Shown: positions 8,785 through 17,262, counted from the stretch's first letter. The stretch is DNA of 64,000 nucleotides from Mucilaginibacter gracilis (GCF_003633615.1 NZ_RBKU01000001.1:6324001-6388000), one strand, 5' to 3'. Numbers and translations are program-made. Notes: a model not told the origin generated them from the sequence alone.

Positions 8785-10311
8785 ATGGCATTTAAAAAAT
8801 CAGGAAACAGTCGCGACGACAAATCCAACAACACATCCCGCAGAACTTCTAACGGCGGACCCGACAAATCAAAAAGAACAACATCTTCATCACGCCCACG
8901 TTCCACATCAGCAGGCCCTAAAAAGTTTGAGGGTGAAAATGATGGCCCGAAGAAAAGTTTTGATGGCGAAAAAAAGTCATTCAACAAAAACTTTAACAAG
9001 CCAACCGGAGATTTTAAAAAATCACCTTACGGCACCCGCGATTTTAACCAGGGGCCACCAAAAAGCGAAGGCAGCTTTAAAAAAGCCGAAGGCGGTGATT
9101 CGCCAAGAGCAGGCCGCAGGCCATACGGCACCAGAGATTCATCTCCCGATAGCAGGCCACCACGTGAAGGCGGCTTTAAAAAAGAAGGCGCATCAGATTT
9201 TAAACGCAAACCTTACGGCACCCGCGATTCGGCTCCCGATAGCAGGCCACCGCGCGAAGGCGGCTTTAAAAAAGCAAGCGGCGATGCACCAAGCTTTAGC
9301 CGTAAACCTTACGGAACCAGAGATACCGGCGACACCCGCCCACCACGCGAAGGTGGTTTTAAAAAAGAAGGCGGCTTTAAAGGTAAAACTACTGCAGCCG
9401 GAACAGATTCAAGACCATTCCGCGCACGTAAAGAAGACGATAACAAAGACAAAAAAACAGTACCTTATAATCGCGAACCAAAAAGAACGGTAAAACCACC
9501 ACAACGTTCAACCCGTGAAGGTTTTTCGGCAGCCGACGAGCAGCCCGACCGTACAATGCGTAGCCGTAAAAAATCTACACAGGACCCGGATAAAGGTAAA
9601 ATAAGGCTTAACCGTTACATATCAAACGCTGGTATTTGCTCGCGCCGCAAGGCCGACGAGTTGATTGTAGCCGGTGTTGTATCGGTTAACGGCCAGGTGA
9701 TATCCGAACTTGGTTTTAAGGTTGACCCTTATAAAGACGAGGTACGTTACAATGGCGAAACCCTGAAACGCGAAAAAATGGTTTATGTATTGCTCAATAA
9801 ACCAAAAGACTATATAACCACCACCGAAGACCCGCAAGAACGCCGCACCGTTATGCACCTGGTTGATAAAGCCAGCAAAGAACGCATTTATCCGGTTGGC
9901 CGCCTTGACCGTAACACAACAGGTTTATTATTGATGACCAACGACGGCGACTTGGCCGATAAGTTATCGCACCCAAAAAGCAACATCAGTAAGTTATATC
10001 ACGTTGAGCTGGATAAAAGCTTATCACAGGGCGATTTAAATAAAATTGGCTATGGTATTGAACTGGAAGATGGTTTGATTAAACCAGATTCGGTATCTTA
10101 CGTAACCGGAGCTTCAAAACGCGAAGTTGGCATACAGATACACAGCGGTAAAAACCGTGTTGTGCGCCGAATATTTGAGAGCCTTGGCTACGATGTGGTA
10201 AAGCTTGACCGTGCCATATATGCCGGCCTAACCAAAAAAGATTTGCCCCGCGGCCGTTGGAGATATTTGGAAGAAGCCGAAATTATCCAACTAAAGCATC
10301 TCATCAAATAA
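8785..10311 (+). CDS. rRNA pseudouridine synthase, RsuA/RluB family, with repeat-rich basic N-terminal extension
   Basis: 508 residues. The enzyme core is at the C-terminus: an S4 RNA-binding domain at about 272-320 (IRLNRYISNAGICSRRKADELI) and the RsuA/RluB catalytic domain with GRLDRNTTGLLL near 371-382, whose Asp is the nucleophile. It would convert a uridine of rRNA to pseudouridine; which site is not decidable. The first 270 residues are low-complexity, rich in Lys, Arg, Gly, Ser and Pro, with four copies of PYGTRD and three of RPPREGGFKK, probably a disordered RNA-binding tail. Such tails are common in this lineage but the copy number varies. Followed by a strong terminator. Confidence 0.9.
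   Translation: MAFKKSGNSRDDKSNNTSRRTSNGGPDKSKRTTSSSRPRSTSAGPKKFEGENDGPKKSFDGEKKSFNKNFNKPTGDFKKSPYGTRDFNQGPPKSEGSFKKAEGGDSPRAGRRPYGTRDSSPDSRPPREGGFKKEGASDFKRKPYGTRDSAPDSRPPREGGFKKASGDAPSFSRKPYGTRDTGDTRPPREGGFKKEGGFKGKTTAAGTDSRPFRARKEDDNKDKKTVPYNREPKRTVKPPQRSTREGFSAADEQPDRTMRSRKKSTQDPDKGKIRLNRYISNAGICSRRKADELIVAGVVSVNGQVISELGFKVDPYKDEVRYNGETLKREKMVYVLLNKPKDYITTTEDPQERRTVMHLVDKASKERIYPVGRLDRNTTGLLLMTNDGDLADKLSHPKSNISKLYHVELDKSLSQGDLNKIGYGIELEDGLIKPDSVSYVTGASKREVGIQIHSGKNRVVRRIFESLGYDVVKLDRAIYAGLTKKDLPRGRWRYLEEAEIIQLKHLIK
9022..9378 (+). repeat. In-frame coding repeats (PYGTRD / RPPREGGFKK)
   Basis: Four imperfect units of roughly 90-100 bases inside the pseudouridine synthase gene, each encoding PYGTRD and, in the last three, RPPREGGFKK. 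Copies differ by synonymous and conservative changes, so they are selected at protein level rather than recent duplications. Confidence 0.85.
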
Positions 10312-10382
10312 AAAGGTTGTGTGAGGATGATAAGATAGCAACGGTAATGTACCGGATCTAATTTATCAAAAGCACAAAAAAA

Positions 10383-10417
10383 GGGGTAGAAAATTTAGTT
10401 TTCTACCCCTTTTTTTA
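10383..10417 (+). terminator. Intrinsic terminator, bidirectional
   Basis: Perfect 11-base-pair stem GGGGTAGAAAA (10383-10393) / TTTTCTACCCC (10399-10409), loop of 5, T run to 10417 and an A run before it. It separates the convergent pseudouridine synthase and aldolase genes. Confidence 0.9.
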
Positions 10418-10485
10418 TCTATTGTCTGTAAAGGCCTTTTTTTTAGTCGGTACTACCGGCTTCTTTGGGCTAACCGTTGTTTTAG

Positions 10486-11565
10486 TTACAACTTGCTGTT
10501 TACATCTAAACAGTTCAAATCTTCAAAAGCCGAAGTTAGGCGCTTAACAAAGGTATCTTCGCCTTTACGCAACCAAACACGTGGGTCGTAATATTTTTTG
10601 TTTGGCGAATCTTCACCTTCCGGGCTGCCAATTTGGGTTTGCAGGTAGCCTTCCTTAGATTTGTAGTAATCTTTAATGCCTTCCCAAAATGCCCATTGCA
10701 TATCGGTATCAATGTTCATTTTAATGGCACCGTATGATATAGCTTCGCGAATTTCTTCCTGGCTTGAGCCAGAACCACCGTGAAATACAAAGTTTATTGG
10801 TTTCTCGGCAGTTAAGCCAAATTTATTCTTCACGTACTCTTGCGAGTTGTGTAAAATTTTAGGTTGCAATTTAACGTTACCAGGTTTGTAAACGCCGTGT
10901 ACATTACCAAAAGCTGCTGCCACTGTAAAACGCGGACTAACCTTTAATAAATGCTCGTACGAATAAGCAACTTCTTCGGGTTGGGTATATAAGCGTGAGC
11001 TATCAACGTCGGAATTATCAACGCCGTCTTCTTCACCGCCTGTAACACCTAATTCAATTTCAAGCGTCATACCCATTTTAGCCATGCGCTCCAGGTATTT
11101 GGCAGATATTTCTATATTCTCCTCAATCGGTTCTTCCGAAAGATCGAGCATGTGCGACGAAAATAAAGGCTTTCCGGTTTCGGCAAAAAATTTCTCACCA
11201 TGGTCTAACAAACCATCAATCCACGGTAATAATTTTTTAGCGGCGTGGTCGGTGTGTAAAATAACAGCAACTCCATAATGCTCGGCCAATAAGTGTACGT
11301 GCTTTGCAGCCGATACACCACCTAAAATACAAGCTTGCAGTTTAGAGTTATCTAACGATTTGCCTGCATAAAACTGCGCCCCACCGTTTGACAATTGTAT
11401 AATTACCGGCGAATTAACCGCCTTGGCAGTTTCCATAACCGCATTAATAGAGTTTGTGCCAATTACGTTAACTGCAGGTAGCGCAAATTGGTGTTTTTTT
11501 GCTGCTTCAAACATCTCCTGCACCTGGTCTCCGTGCAATACGCCTTTATAATTTTTTAAGTCCAT
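10486..11565 (-). CDS. fbaA: Class II fructose-bisphosphate aldolase
   Basis: 359 residues. It cleaves fructose 1,6-bisphosphate to dihydroxyacetone phosphate and glyceraldehyde 3-phosphate, zinc-dependent. Seen: the metal and substrate motif HTDHAAKKLLPW, the LEIELGVTGGEEDGVDN segment, FGNVHGVYKPGNV, and the glycine-rich VFHGGSGSS and MNIDTDMQWAFW motifs, all as in the long (E. coli FbaA-like) class IIA enzymes. ATG at 11565 (MDLKNYKG) is preferred; an in-frame TTG two codons upstream at 11571 is less likely. Confidence 0.96.
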   Translation of the reverse strand: MDLKNYKGVLHGDQVQEMFEAAKKHQFALPAVNVIGTNSINAVMETAKAVNSPVIIQLSNGGAQFYAGKSLDNSKLQACILGGVSAAKHVHLLAEHYGVAVILHTDHAAKKLLPWIDGLLDHGEKFFAETGKPLFSSHMLDLSEEPIEENIEISAKYLERMAKMGMTLEIELGVTGGEEDGVDNSDVDSSRLYTQPEEVAYSYEHLLKVSPRFTVAAAFGNVHGVYKPGNVKLQPKILHNSQEYVKNKFGLTAEKPINFVFHGGSGSSQEEIREAISYGAIKMNIDTDMQWAFWEGIKDYYKSKEGYLQTQIGSPEGEDSPNKKYYDPRVWLRKGEDTFVKRLTSAFEDLNCLDVNSKL

Positions 11566-11606
11566 GTTCAATGTTTTGGTTTTCGTTCCGAAGTTAAAAA
11601 TTAATT

Positions 11607-11722
11607 GGAAAATAGTTAATTGTTATTGTGATATTAGGTGATAAAAACATCAATGTAACGCTGTTTACAGTATCAATATAAGTATTGATGCATTAACCTT
11701 ATATATCAATTAACTATTTCCC
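11607..11722. repeat. Inverted-repeat arms between fbaA and accD
   Basis: GGAAAATAGTTAATTG (11607-11622) and CAATTAACTATTTCCC (11707-11722) are reverse complements at 15 of 16 positions, 84 bases apart. The right arm continues into TATTAACT/ATTAACT words just before the accD promoter, resembling the 7/8-base word arrays elsewhere in the window. Confidence 0.5.
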
Positions 11723-11739
11723 TATTAACTATTAACTAC

Positions 11740-11747
11740 TATCTTTG
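11740..11747 (+). promoter_or_regulatory. -7 element of the accD promoter
   Basis: TATCTTTG matches TAnnTTTG; the -33 side is only T-rich. Transcription would start near 11754, which makes the in-frame TTG at 11755 unusable as start and supports ATG 11776. Confidence 0.55.
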
Positions 11748-11775
11748 TAGCCAATTGAAAGAGAAAGACACAGTA

Positions 11776-12621
11776 ATGGCGTGGTTTAAAAGAGAATCCA
11801 AAGGGATTATAACTACTACCGAAGAAAAGAAAGAAGCACCAGACGGAATTTGGAACAAGTGTCCGAACTGTAAAAAGCCGCTTCATTACTCCGAGCAGGT
11901 AGAAAATCAATATGTTTGTCACTATTGCAACTATCATTTACGCATAGGCTCCAAAGAGTACTTTTCGGTATTGTTTGATAATAATGAGTTTGAAGAGTTG
12001 TTCCCCAATTTAATATCGGGCGATCCTCTGCATTTTGTTGACACCAAAAAATATACCGAACGCCTGGAAGAGAGCATGGAAAAAACCGGCCTTAAGGATG
12101 CCATCCGCGCAGCGCATGGTAAAATTAACGGACAAGACCTGGTTGTTGCCTGTATGGATTTTAACTTCATCGGCGGTTCGATGGGTTCGGTTGTGGGCGA
12201 AAAAATTGCCCGCTCAATTGATTATTGTATCAAAAACAAAATACCTTTCCTCATGATATCCAAATCGGGCGGTGCCCGCATGATGGAGGCTGCATTCTCG
12301 TTAATGCAAATGGCAAAAACATCGGCTAAACTTGCTCTGTTATCACTAGCCAAAATACCTTATATATCACTGTTAACCGACCCTACTACCGGCGGCGTAA
12401 CGGCATCATACGCCATGCTTGGCGATATTAATATTGCCGAACCTGGCGCACTAATAGGCTTTGCCGGCCCACGTGTTATTAAAGAAACCATTAAGAAAGA
12501 TTTGCCTAAAGGTTTCCAAACAGCAGAATTTGTGCAGGAACATGGCTTTTTAGACTTTATAGTTGACCGCCGCGAAATGAAGACCCGTTTGGCTGCATTT
12601 TTAAAAATGATGAAAAATTGA
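11776..12621 (+). CDS. accD: Acetyl-CoA carboxylase carboxyltransferase subunit beta
   Basis: 281 residues. The beta part of the carboxyltransferase that moves the carboxyl group from biotin to acetyl-CoA, giving malonyl-CoA for fatty acid synthesis. The N-terminal zinc ribbon has two CxxC pairs (CPNC and CHYC). The crotonase-like core shows GGSMGSVVGEK, SGGARMMEA and TDPTTGGVTASYAMLGD, then a typical GFAGPRVI segment. MAWFKRE is the usual family N-terminus, which fixes the start at 11776. accA is not nearby. Confidence 0.97.
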   Translation: MAWFKRESKGIITTTEEKKEAPDGIWNKCPNCKKPLHYSEQVENQYVCHYCNYHLRIGSKEYFSVLFDNNEFEELFPNLISGDPLHFVDTKKYTERLEESMEKTGLKDAIRAAHGKINGQDLVVACMDFNFIGGSMGSVVGEKIARSIDYCIKNKIPFLMISKSGGARMMEAAFSLMQMAKTSAKLALLSLAKIPYISLLTDPTTGGVTASYAMLGDINIAEPGALIGFAGPRVIKETIKKDLPKGFQTAEFVQEHGFLDFIVDRREMKTRLAAFLKMMKN

Positions 12622-12646
12622 TTTAACTCATCAACCCCATATAACT

Positions 12647-12676
12647 AAAACCCGGCAACTAACATTGTCGGGTTTT
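12647..12676 (+). terminator. Intrinsic terminator of accD
   Basis: Twelve-pair stem 12647-12658 / 12665-12676 (core CCCGGCAA / TTGTCGGG with one G-T pair), 6-base loop, T run of six. Confidence 0.85.
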
Positions 12677-12726
12677 TTGTTGTGGTGCCTTCTACAAACA
12701 AAACAATTATATTATTATGCGTTATA

Positions 12727-12751
12727 TTACCATGGTAACATCGTAAATTTG
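12727..12751 (+). promoter_or_regulatory. Promoter with palindromic operator-like site
   Basis: TAAATTTG (12744-12751) fits the -7 consensus. A perfect 12-base palindrome TTACCATGGTAA (12727-12738) sits in the spacer region, where a repressor would block polymerase. The ATG of the next gene starts only 6 bases after the -7 element, so the mRNA would be leaderless. Confidence 0.45.
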
Positions 12752-12756
12752 GTACA

Positions 12757-13350
12757 ATGCATATCCGTAAACGTTACATTTTAGTTGTGTTGCTGGTGTT
12801 TGTGGCCCTTGGCTGGCTGTTACGCTTAAAAGCGGTTGAAATTGCCGATAACCGACAGTACAATTTTAGTTTGCAACAGCTACGCGGCGTAACCAAACTG
12901 GTAATTTGGGAACAAGGCTTTTTGTTAAACAATATTGAGAGCCAGCAGCGTACCTATTTTAAAACCTTTACCAGCAAAGAATCGGTATCTACAACCATTT
13001 TTGGGAAGATTGGCTTTCACATCAACCTGGCCGATTCCGTGCATACCATTATTGAGCGCAATAAAGATACCATTTTAGTTAAAGCACCTTTGCAAATAAC
13101 CTATGTAAGTTTAGATTTGGGCACCTTACAGCAGGTTAAAGAAACATCCATAGACCCGTTTGTTAAGGTGGATAAAAACGAGGTTATCAAACACCTGGAC
13201 CATAAGGCCCTGGAAAAATACCTTCCCGGCGCAATTGCAAACCTGAGAGATAAGCCCTTAACCAGTCAGCAAAAGCAATTGAGCAGGCTGGTTGGCAAAC
13301 CAGTTAAAATTATACTAACCAGCATGCCAAAGGCCAGCGACTGGAAATAG
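12757..13350 (+). CDS. DUF4230-like membrane-anchored protein
   Basis: 197 residues with an N-terminal signal anchor (about 6-24) and an extracytoplasmic domain. The pattern LRGVTKLVIWEQGF followed by GKIGFHINLADSV and DTILVKAPLQITYVSLDLGTL resembles DUF4230 proteins, which have no established function. The next in-frame Met is far downstream, so ATG 12757 is the start despite lying next to the promoter. Monocistronic: accD terminator in front, hairpin behind. DUF assignment is from memory of the pattern and not certain. Confidence 0.6.
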   Translation: MHIRKRYILVVLLVFVALGWLLRLKAVEIADNRQYNFSLQQLRGVTKLVIWEQGFLLNNIESQQRTYFKTFTSKESVSTTIFGKIGFHINLADSVHTIIERNKDTILVKAPLQITYVSLDLGTLQQVKETSIDPFVKVDKNEVIKHLDHKALEKYLPGAIANLRDKPLTSQQKQLSRLVGKPVKIILTSMPKASDWK

Positions 13351-13428
13351 AGTAATGCTTACCCATTGTATGCTTTGCCCCTGCCAAATGGTTTACATTG
13401 CGTATAGTTGTATTGTGAATACCTTTAA

Positions 13429-13462
13429 ATAAACAAAGGCCCATATATAAGCCTTTGTTTAT
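13429..13462. terminator. Bidirectional terminator between convergent genes
   Basis: Perfect 12-base-pair stem ATAAACAAAGGC (13429-13440) / GCCTTTGTTTAT (13451-13462), 10-base loop, A/T flanks on both sides. Confidence 0.75.
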
Positions 13463-13480
13463 CATAAATATCAATTAATG

Positions 13481-14131
13481 TTACAAATTGTAAGCACCAT
13501 GTTCGCCGCCCGAAGAACCCGAACCTGGCTCATGATCTATCAATCTGCCGCTTGTGCGCCCGTGCGATTGATCGGTAAAGGTTGAGTCAACATCTCCAAG
13601 TGTAGCCGCTTTTTCGGGAGCTTCGGTTTCATCGGGGGCTTCCACTTCGGTACCCTCGGTATAATTCACCTCGTTATCTGTGCCTTTTTCAAGCTCATCA
13701 TCATCGGGGTAATCCAATTCGTTTTCATCGGCCTGGTGTTCTTCGGGTATCTCGTCGGGGTCAGGTCCGTTTTGAACAGAGGATGCAAGGCTACCAAATT
13801 TATCATTTTTAACCTCGTGAAGTTCGGCCATAGCCTCATCATTATCCTCAAGGTCCTCTTCATCCAAATCAGTGGTACTCACATTGCCTTCGTCCCATTC
13901 ATCACCGCCATCGGTATCCAGGTCGCGCCCTTTAATACTATCGTCGCTTAGGTTTTGGTCATCTTCATCGTCGTCAAGGTTATACTCGTGTTTGGGCAGC
14001 CTTGAGTCCGAAATACGCGAATCAACAGTCATATCATCATCGCGCATGTCTTCATCACGTTCATGTCTTAATGCATCATTCCTTAACTGGTCGTTTTGAT
14101 CGTTCCAGGATTCTTGATTTATCGTTGTCAT
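13481..14131 (-). CDS. Acidic, probably disordered protein of unknown function
   Basis: 216 residues, dominated by Asp, Glu, Ser and Gly with runs such as NLDDDEDDQNLSDD and DLDEEDLEDNDEA. No hydrophobic core, signal peptide or known motif is visible. It ends GSSGGEHGAYNL, a Gly/Ser tail. Codon use follows the genome and it has a normal ATG and a terminator, so it is likely a real gene. Another charged disordered protein (15278-15835) lies nearby, on the other side of the CoA-transferase gene. Function not recognised. Confidence 0.7.
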   Translation of the reverse strand: MTTINQESWNDQNDQLRNDALRHERDEDMRDDDMTVDSRISDSRLPKHEYNLDDDEDDQNLSDDSIKGRDLDTDGGDEWDEGNVSTTDLDEEDLEDNDEAMAELHEVKNDKFGSLASSVQNGPDPDEIPEEHQADENELDYPDDDELEKGTDNEVNYTEGTEVEAPDETEAPEKAATLGDVDSTFTDQSHGRTSGRLIDHEPGSGSSGGEHGAYNL

Positions 14132-14235
14132 AACTTCTGTTTATTTAAGAGTTTTCCATTCAGGTATTCATACTAATACAAGCATAAATTTTCTTAAATG
14201 TTTTGAAATATTTCAGATAAAGAAAATTAGTTTAA

Positions 14236-14427
14236 AGTCTGGAGTAGTTAGTCTGGAGTCCGAAGTCGTTAATTCTTTGAGATATTGAGCCGCATAGTCG
14301 TTAGTCGAGAGTAGTGATTAAGCTATAACAAATCCGAGAGCTTTATTGCTTAGAATCCAGACTAACGACTACAGGCTTACGACGACTTCATACTAAAGAC
14401 TTTGGGCTAACGACTACAGACTAAAAC
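14236..14427. repeat. Heptad-word array A (inverted arms, AGTCTGG / ACTNNNN words)
   Basis: Five consecutive 7-base words at 14236-14270 (AGTCTGG, AGTAGTT, AGTCTGG, AGTCCGA, AGTCGTT), three more at 14296-14316, and a right arm from 14357 with reverse-complement words (CCAGACT, AACGACT, ACAGGCT; again AACGACT, ACAGACT at 14409-14422). The right arm runs into the stop codon of the CoA-transferase gene at 14427. Confidence 0.85.
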
Positions 14428-15116
14428 TACCTCACCGTCCGGTGCTCTATCCGTTTCTCGTAGTCCACACCTTTAAAAATGCGGTGTACGTAAATACCGG
14501 GGGTATGTATATTATCCGGATCGAGTTGACCGGCGGGTACCAGTTCTTCAACCTCGGCAATGGTAATTTTACCCGCCATAGCCATAACAGGGTTAAAATT
14601 GCGGGCTGTTGAGCGGTATATCAGGTTGCCCATTGTATCGCCCTTCCAGGCCTTTACTATGGCAAAATCGGCATCAAAGGCCATTTCCATTAAATAATCT
14701 TTGCCGTTAAAGTTGCGCACCTCTTTGCCTATGGCAACTTCGGTACCAATACCTGCGGGGGTAAAAATGGCGGGCATGCCATAGCCTGCTGCCATACAAC
14801 GGGTTGCCAGTGTACCTTGCGGGATGAGTTCTACATCCAGTTCGCCACTCAATAGCTGCCGCTCAAATTCGGCATTTTCGCCCACGTACGATGATATCAT
14901 CTTTTTAACCTGGCGCTGTTTAAGCATCAGGCCAATACCGAAATCATCAACACCGGCATTGTTTGATATGCAGGTAAGCTGCTTTACACCCTTTTTTACC
15001 AGGGCCGCTATACAGTTTTCGGGCAAACCGCATAAACCAAAACCACCTAACATCAGTGTCATGCCGTCGGTAATATCGCGGATAGCCTCATCGGCGTTGG
15101 AAACAACCTTATTCAT
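14427..15116 (-). CDS. scoA: 3-oxoacid CoA-transferase subunit A
   Basis: 229 residues of the alpha subunit of succinyl-CoA:3-ketoacid CoA-transferase (family I). It binds the CoA part with the GGFGLCGLPENCI loop (about 24-36) and shows the typical ISNNAGVDDFG, NAEFERQLLSGELDVELIPQGTLA and FTPAGIGTEVA segments. The active-site glutamate is on subunit B, which is not beside it: downstream is an unrelated acidic protein and upstream a divergent gene. The acetoacetate released by the tyrosine pathway at 28-32 kb would be one substrate. Confidence 0.92.
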   Translation of the reverse strand: MNKVVSNADEAIRDITDGMTLMLGGFGLCGLPENCIAALVKKGVKQLTCISNNAGVDDFGIGLMLKQRQVKKMISSYVGENAEFERQLLSGELDVELIPQGTLATRCMAAGYGMPAIFTPAGIGTEVAIGKEVRNFNGKDYLMEMAFDADFAIVKAWKGDTMGNLIYRSTARNFNPVMAMAGKITIAEVEELVPAGQLDPDNIHTPGIYVHRIFKGVDYEKRIEHRTVR

Positions 15117-15277
15117 ATAGTTGCAAATTGGTTATGCGAAATTAACAATACAAACGGAATTGTTACACACCTTTATCAAAGCTTTGTTAACCCTGCCGCC
15201 CCGCCAACAAAACTATCCCTCAACTAAAACAATTAATAAAATTAACTATTAGTATAGTATAACATAATTTAAAACCT

Positions 15278-15835
15278 ATGGAATTAAAAGATGAGCAGTT
15301 ATTGAGCACGCCAAACGATGTTCAACAACAGGATAAAGATACCAAGCCAAATGCATACCGAGTTGATGATGATGGCAATGCCGACGAGGCGAGCCTTAAA
15401 CGTAACTATATTATTGGCGGCGAAATGAAGGATGCCAATGCCCCCGGTATGGAAGGCGAAGGCACGGGCGGCCAGCAGTTTGGCGGAACCAGCAACCCGC
15501 CTACCGGCGACGACCCGGCTAACCCATCGCGAAACGCAGGTTATAGTAACGGCTACTTTGCCCGCACCGAACCTGCACAAGAGCGGCCAGAAAACAACAA
15601 TTTTAAAAGCCCCGAGCAGCAAGGGCAACCTGACTACAAAGCGCCAACATCATCAACGCCCGACGAGGACGATAAGGCAGAGCAGCAAAGCGAAGGCGAA
15701 AAAGATAATACCAACCACCCCGGCAAGGCAGATTATAAAGAGGAAGACCAGCACGGCCCCGACTATGGCTCAAACAGCCCCGAAATACCTGGCCCCAACG
15801 AAATGCCCGAACAGCAAAAGGTAGGCGGTGCTTAA
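15278..15835 (+). CDS. Hydrophilic disordered protein of unknown function
   Basis: 185 residues rich in Asp, Glu, Gly, Pro, Asn and Gln with almost no hydrophobic segments, apart from RNYIIGGEM near residue 43. No signal peptide or catalytic motif. Similar charged proteins occur in Sphingobacteriaceae without known role. Single gene with its own strong hairpin terminator. Alternative-frame ORFs on both strands are shadows of the biased composition. Confidence 0.7.
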   Translation: MELKDEQLLSTPNDVQQQDKDTKPNAYRVDDDGNADEASLKRNYIIGGEMKDANAPGMEGEGTGGQQFGGTSNPPTGDDPANPSRNAGYSNGYFARTEPAQERPENNNFKSPEQQGQPDYKAPTSSTPDEDDKAEQQSEGEKDNTNHPGKADYKEEDQHGPDYGSNSPEIPGPNEMPEQQKVGGA

Positions 15836-15856
15836 ACCAACCAACTGTTGTAAAAG

Positions 15857-15906
15857 AATAACAAAAGAGGAATATCACCCGTGCTGTTTATTCCTCTTTT
15901 GTTATT
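15857..15906. terminator. Strong terminator hairpin, 18-base-pair stem
   Basis: Perfect inverted repeat 15857-15874 / 15889-15906 (core ACAAAAGAGGAATA), 14-base loop, downstream of the 15278-15835 gene. Confidence 0.85.
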
Positions 15907-15924
15907 TACATGCAAGGTTCTATC

Positions 15925-16015
15925 CAATAACTTAATAACTATTATCCCCCCATTTAATCCCCAATAACTTACTAACTAAATAACCCAATAACTAATATTC
16001 AATAACTCAATCACC
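15925..16015. repeat. Octad-word array F (CAATAACT words) running into a stop codon
   Basis: Words CAATAACT, TAATAACT, then an ATTATCCCCCC block (15941-15951), then CAATAACT, TACTAACT, AAATAACC, CAATAACT, a 6-base word, CAATAACT, CAATCACC. The last word contains the TGA stop (16011-16013, minus strand) of the esterase gene. Confidence 0.75.
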
Positions 16016-17093
16016 ATTTCACAGTATTGGTTATATACTTTATTAAATCATCTGCCATTGCTTGTTGTTCTTCTACACTGGGATGGCCGGGAGTATTTTT
16101 ATAGGCGAAAAAGTGGGCAGTAATAGCATTATCCTTCATACGGGAAACTGCCTTTTCAACATATCCGCGCCAGGGCAGGCTTTCTTTACAGGCATCCATA
16201 TCGCCCAGGGCGCATATAATTTGCGCATTAGGGTATTTGCTGCGGATGCTTTGGATAAACTTACGGTAAGTTTCGATAATAAACTCCTGCGATGGTTGCT
16301 GATCGCCAAAGCGGGCCTTAAATTGCGGTCTATCTGCCTGCCTCATCATACTGGCATCGTTTTGAAACAGGTTAACCACTACCACATCGGGCGCATATTT
16401 CGCAAAATCCCATCGGCTGTTAGGGTCGTTAGGGTCAAGCCGGTCGTAAAGCTCGGGCATCGTCATGTCGGTATAACCCACCGTAATGCCTATGCCGCTT
16501 TTGCTGATGCAGGAGTATTGCGCATCAAAATGCCTTGCTGTTAAGGCAGCATAAGTAATGTAGTTGTTTTTATAAGGCGGCAAATACGAGTTGTTACCAC
16601 CGTCAAAATCTTCAACCCCATAGCCCGAGGTTATCGAATCGCCATAAAACTCAATCTTTCGTTTCTTGGCTGGCGGTAATGGCAACAATTCGGCACCATC
16701 ATTAAACTGAAAACCGTAAAACAGCGTGGTACCATCGGCCCACTCGGTGCGTTTAAATATCATTAAAGTATGCGGCCCTTTAGCCAAACCTTTAGCCAGT
16801 TGGTAGGTGCGCTTTTGGGCATCGGGGTGCAACACAATTACCTTACCATCAATAATAATGTTGAAATAATTATCGCCACGCTCATCCTTTAAGGTCACGC
16901 TGGCTTCGGTACCCCTAAAATTGATTAGCATATAACTGCCCGACCAAAACACCTTAGCCGCATCAGCCTGGTAAGCAATGCGGCCCATGTAGCCAATATG
17001 CTCATCCTTAAAGCCAACAACCTTTTGGGCACTCGCCTGCAAAAAGGCAAAAAGGGCAATAACAATTAATCCGGTTTTATAAAAAGCACGCAT
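16011..17093 (-). CDS. Secreted SGNH esterase, carbohydrate esterase family 2 type
   Basis: 360 residues with a signal peptide (about 1-22, ending ASAQ). An N-terminal beta-sandwich (25-140) precedes the SGNH domain with the catalytic serine in FYGDSITSGYG (Ser153), block VVNLFQNDA and the histidine in GHPSVEEQ near 338. This order is that of CE2 acetyl esterases, which deacetylate xylan or related polysaccharides; substrate is inferred. ATG 17093 is chosen over a TTG two codons upstream. Its 3 prime end abuts an octad repeat array. Confidence 0.85.
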   Translation of the reverse strand: MRAFYKTGLIVIALFAFLQASAQKVVGFKDEHIGYMGRIAYQADAAKVFWSGSYMLINFRGTEASVTLKDERGDNYFNIIIDGKVIVLHPDAQKRTYQLAKGLAKGPHTLMIFKRTEWADGTTLFYGFQFNDGAELLPLPPAKKRKIEFYGDSITSGYGVEDFDGGNNSYLPPYKNNYITYAALTARHFDAQYSCISKSGIGITVGYTDMTMPELYDRLDPNDPNSRWDFAKYAPDVVVVNLFQNDASMMRQADRPQFKARFGDQQPSQEFIIETYRKFIQSIRSKYPNAQIICALGDMDACKESLPWRGYVEKAVSRMKDNAITAHFFAYKNTPGHPSVEEQQAMADDLIKYITNTVKW

Positions 17094-17171
17094 TTTCAAA
17101 TCATTTTAATTTCATCCCGAAGATAGCCCTCACAATTAACAATTGCAACGGCCCAGGACAGTACACGCCGA

Positions 17172-17190
17172 GGGGGATATTGTAAGAAAT
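17172..17190. repeat. G5-ATATTG module, copy 1
   Basis: GGGGGATATTGTAAGAAAT, identical over 19 bases to the copies at 17302 and 57654. Confidence 0.8.
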
Positions 17191-17262
17191 AAATTTGTGT
17201 TTTTGTTAATTATCAGCTTTTAGTTTCACCTTGTCAGTCATCAAACCATACTTCTATTTATA

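Noticed and set aside
8927..9493. A 188-codon lysine-rich open frame inside the pseudouridine synthase gene
   Set aside because: It is a shifted frame of the in-frame repeat region and has no start context or family resemblance.
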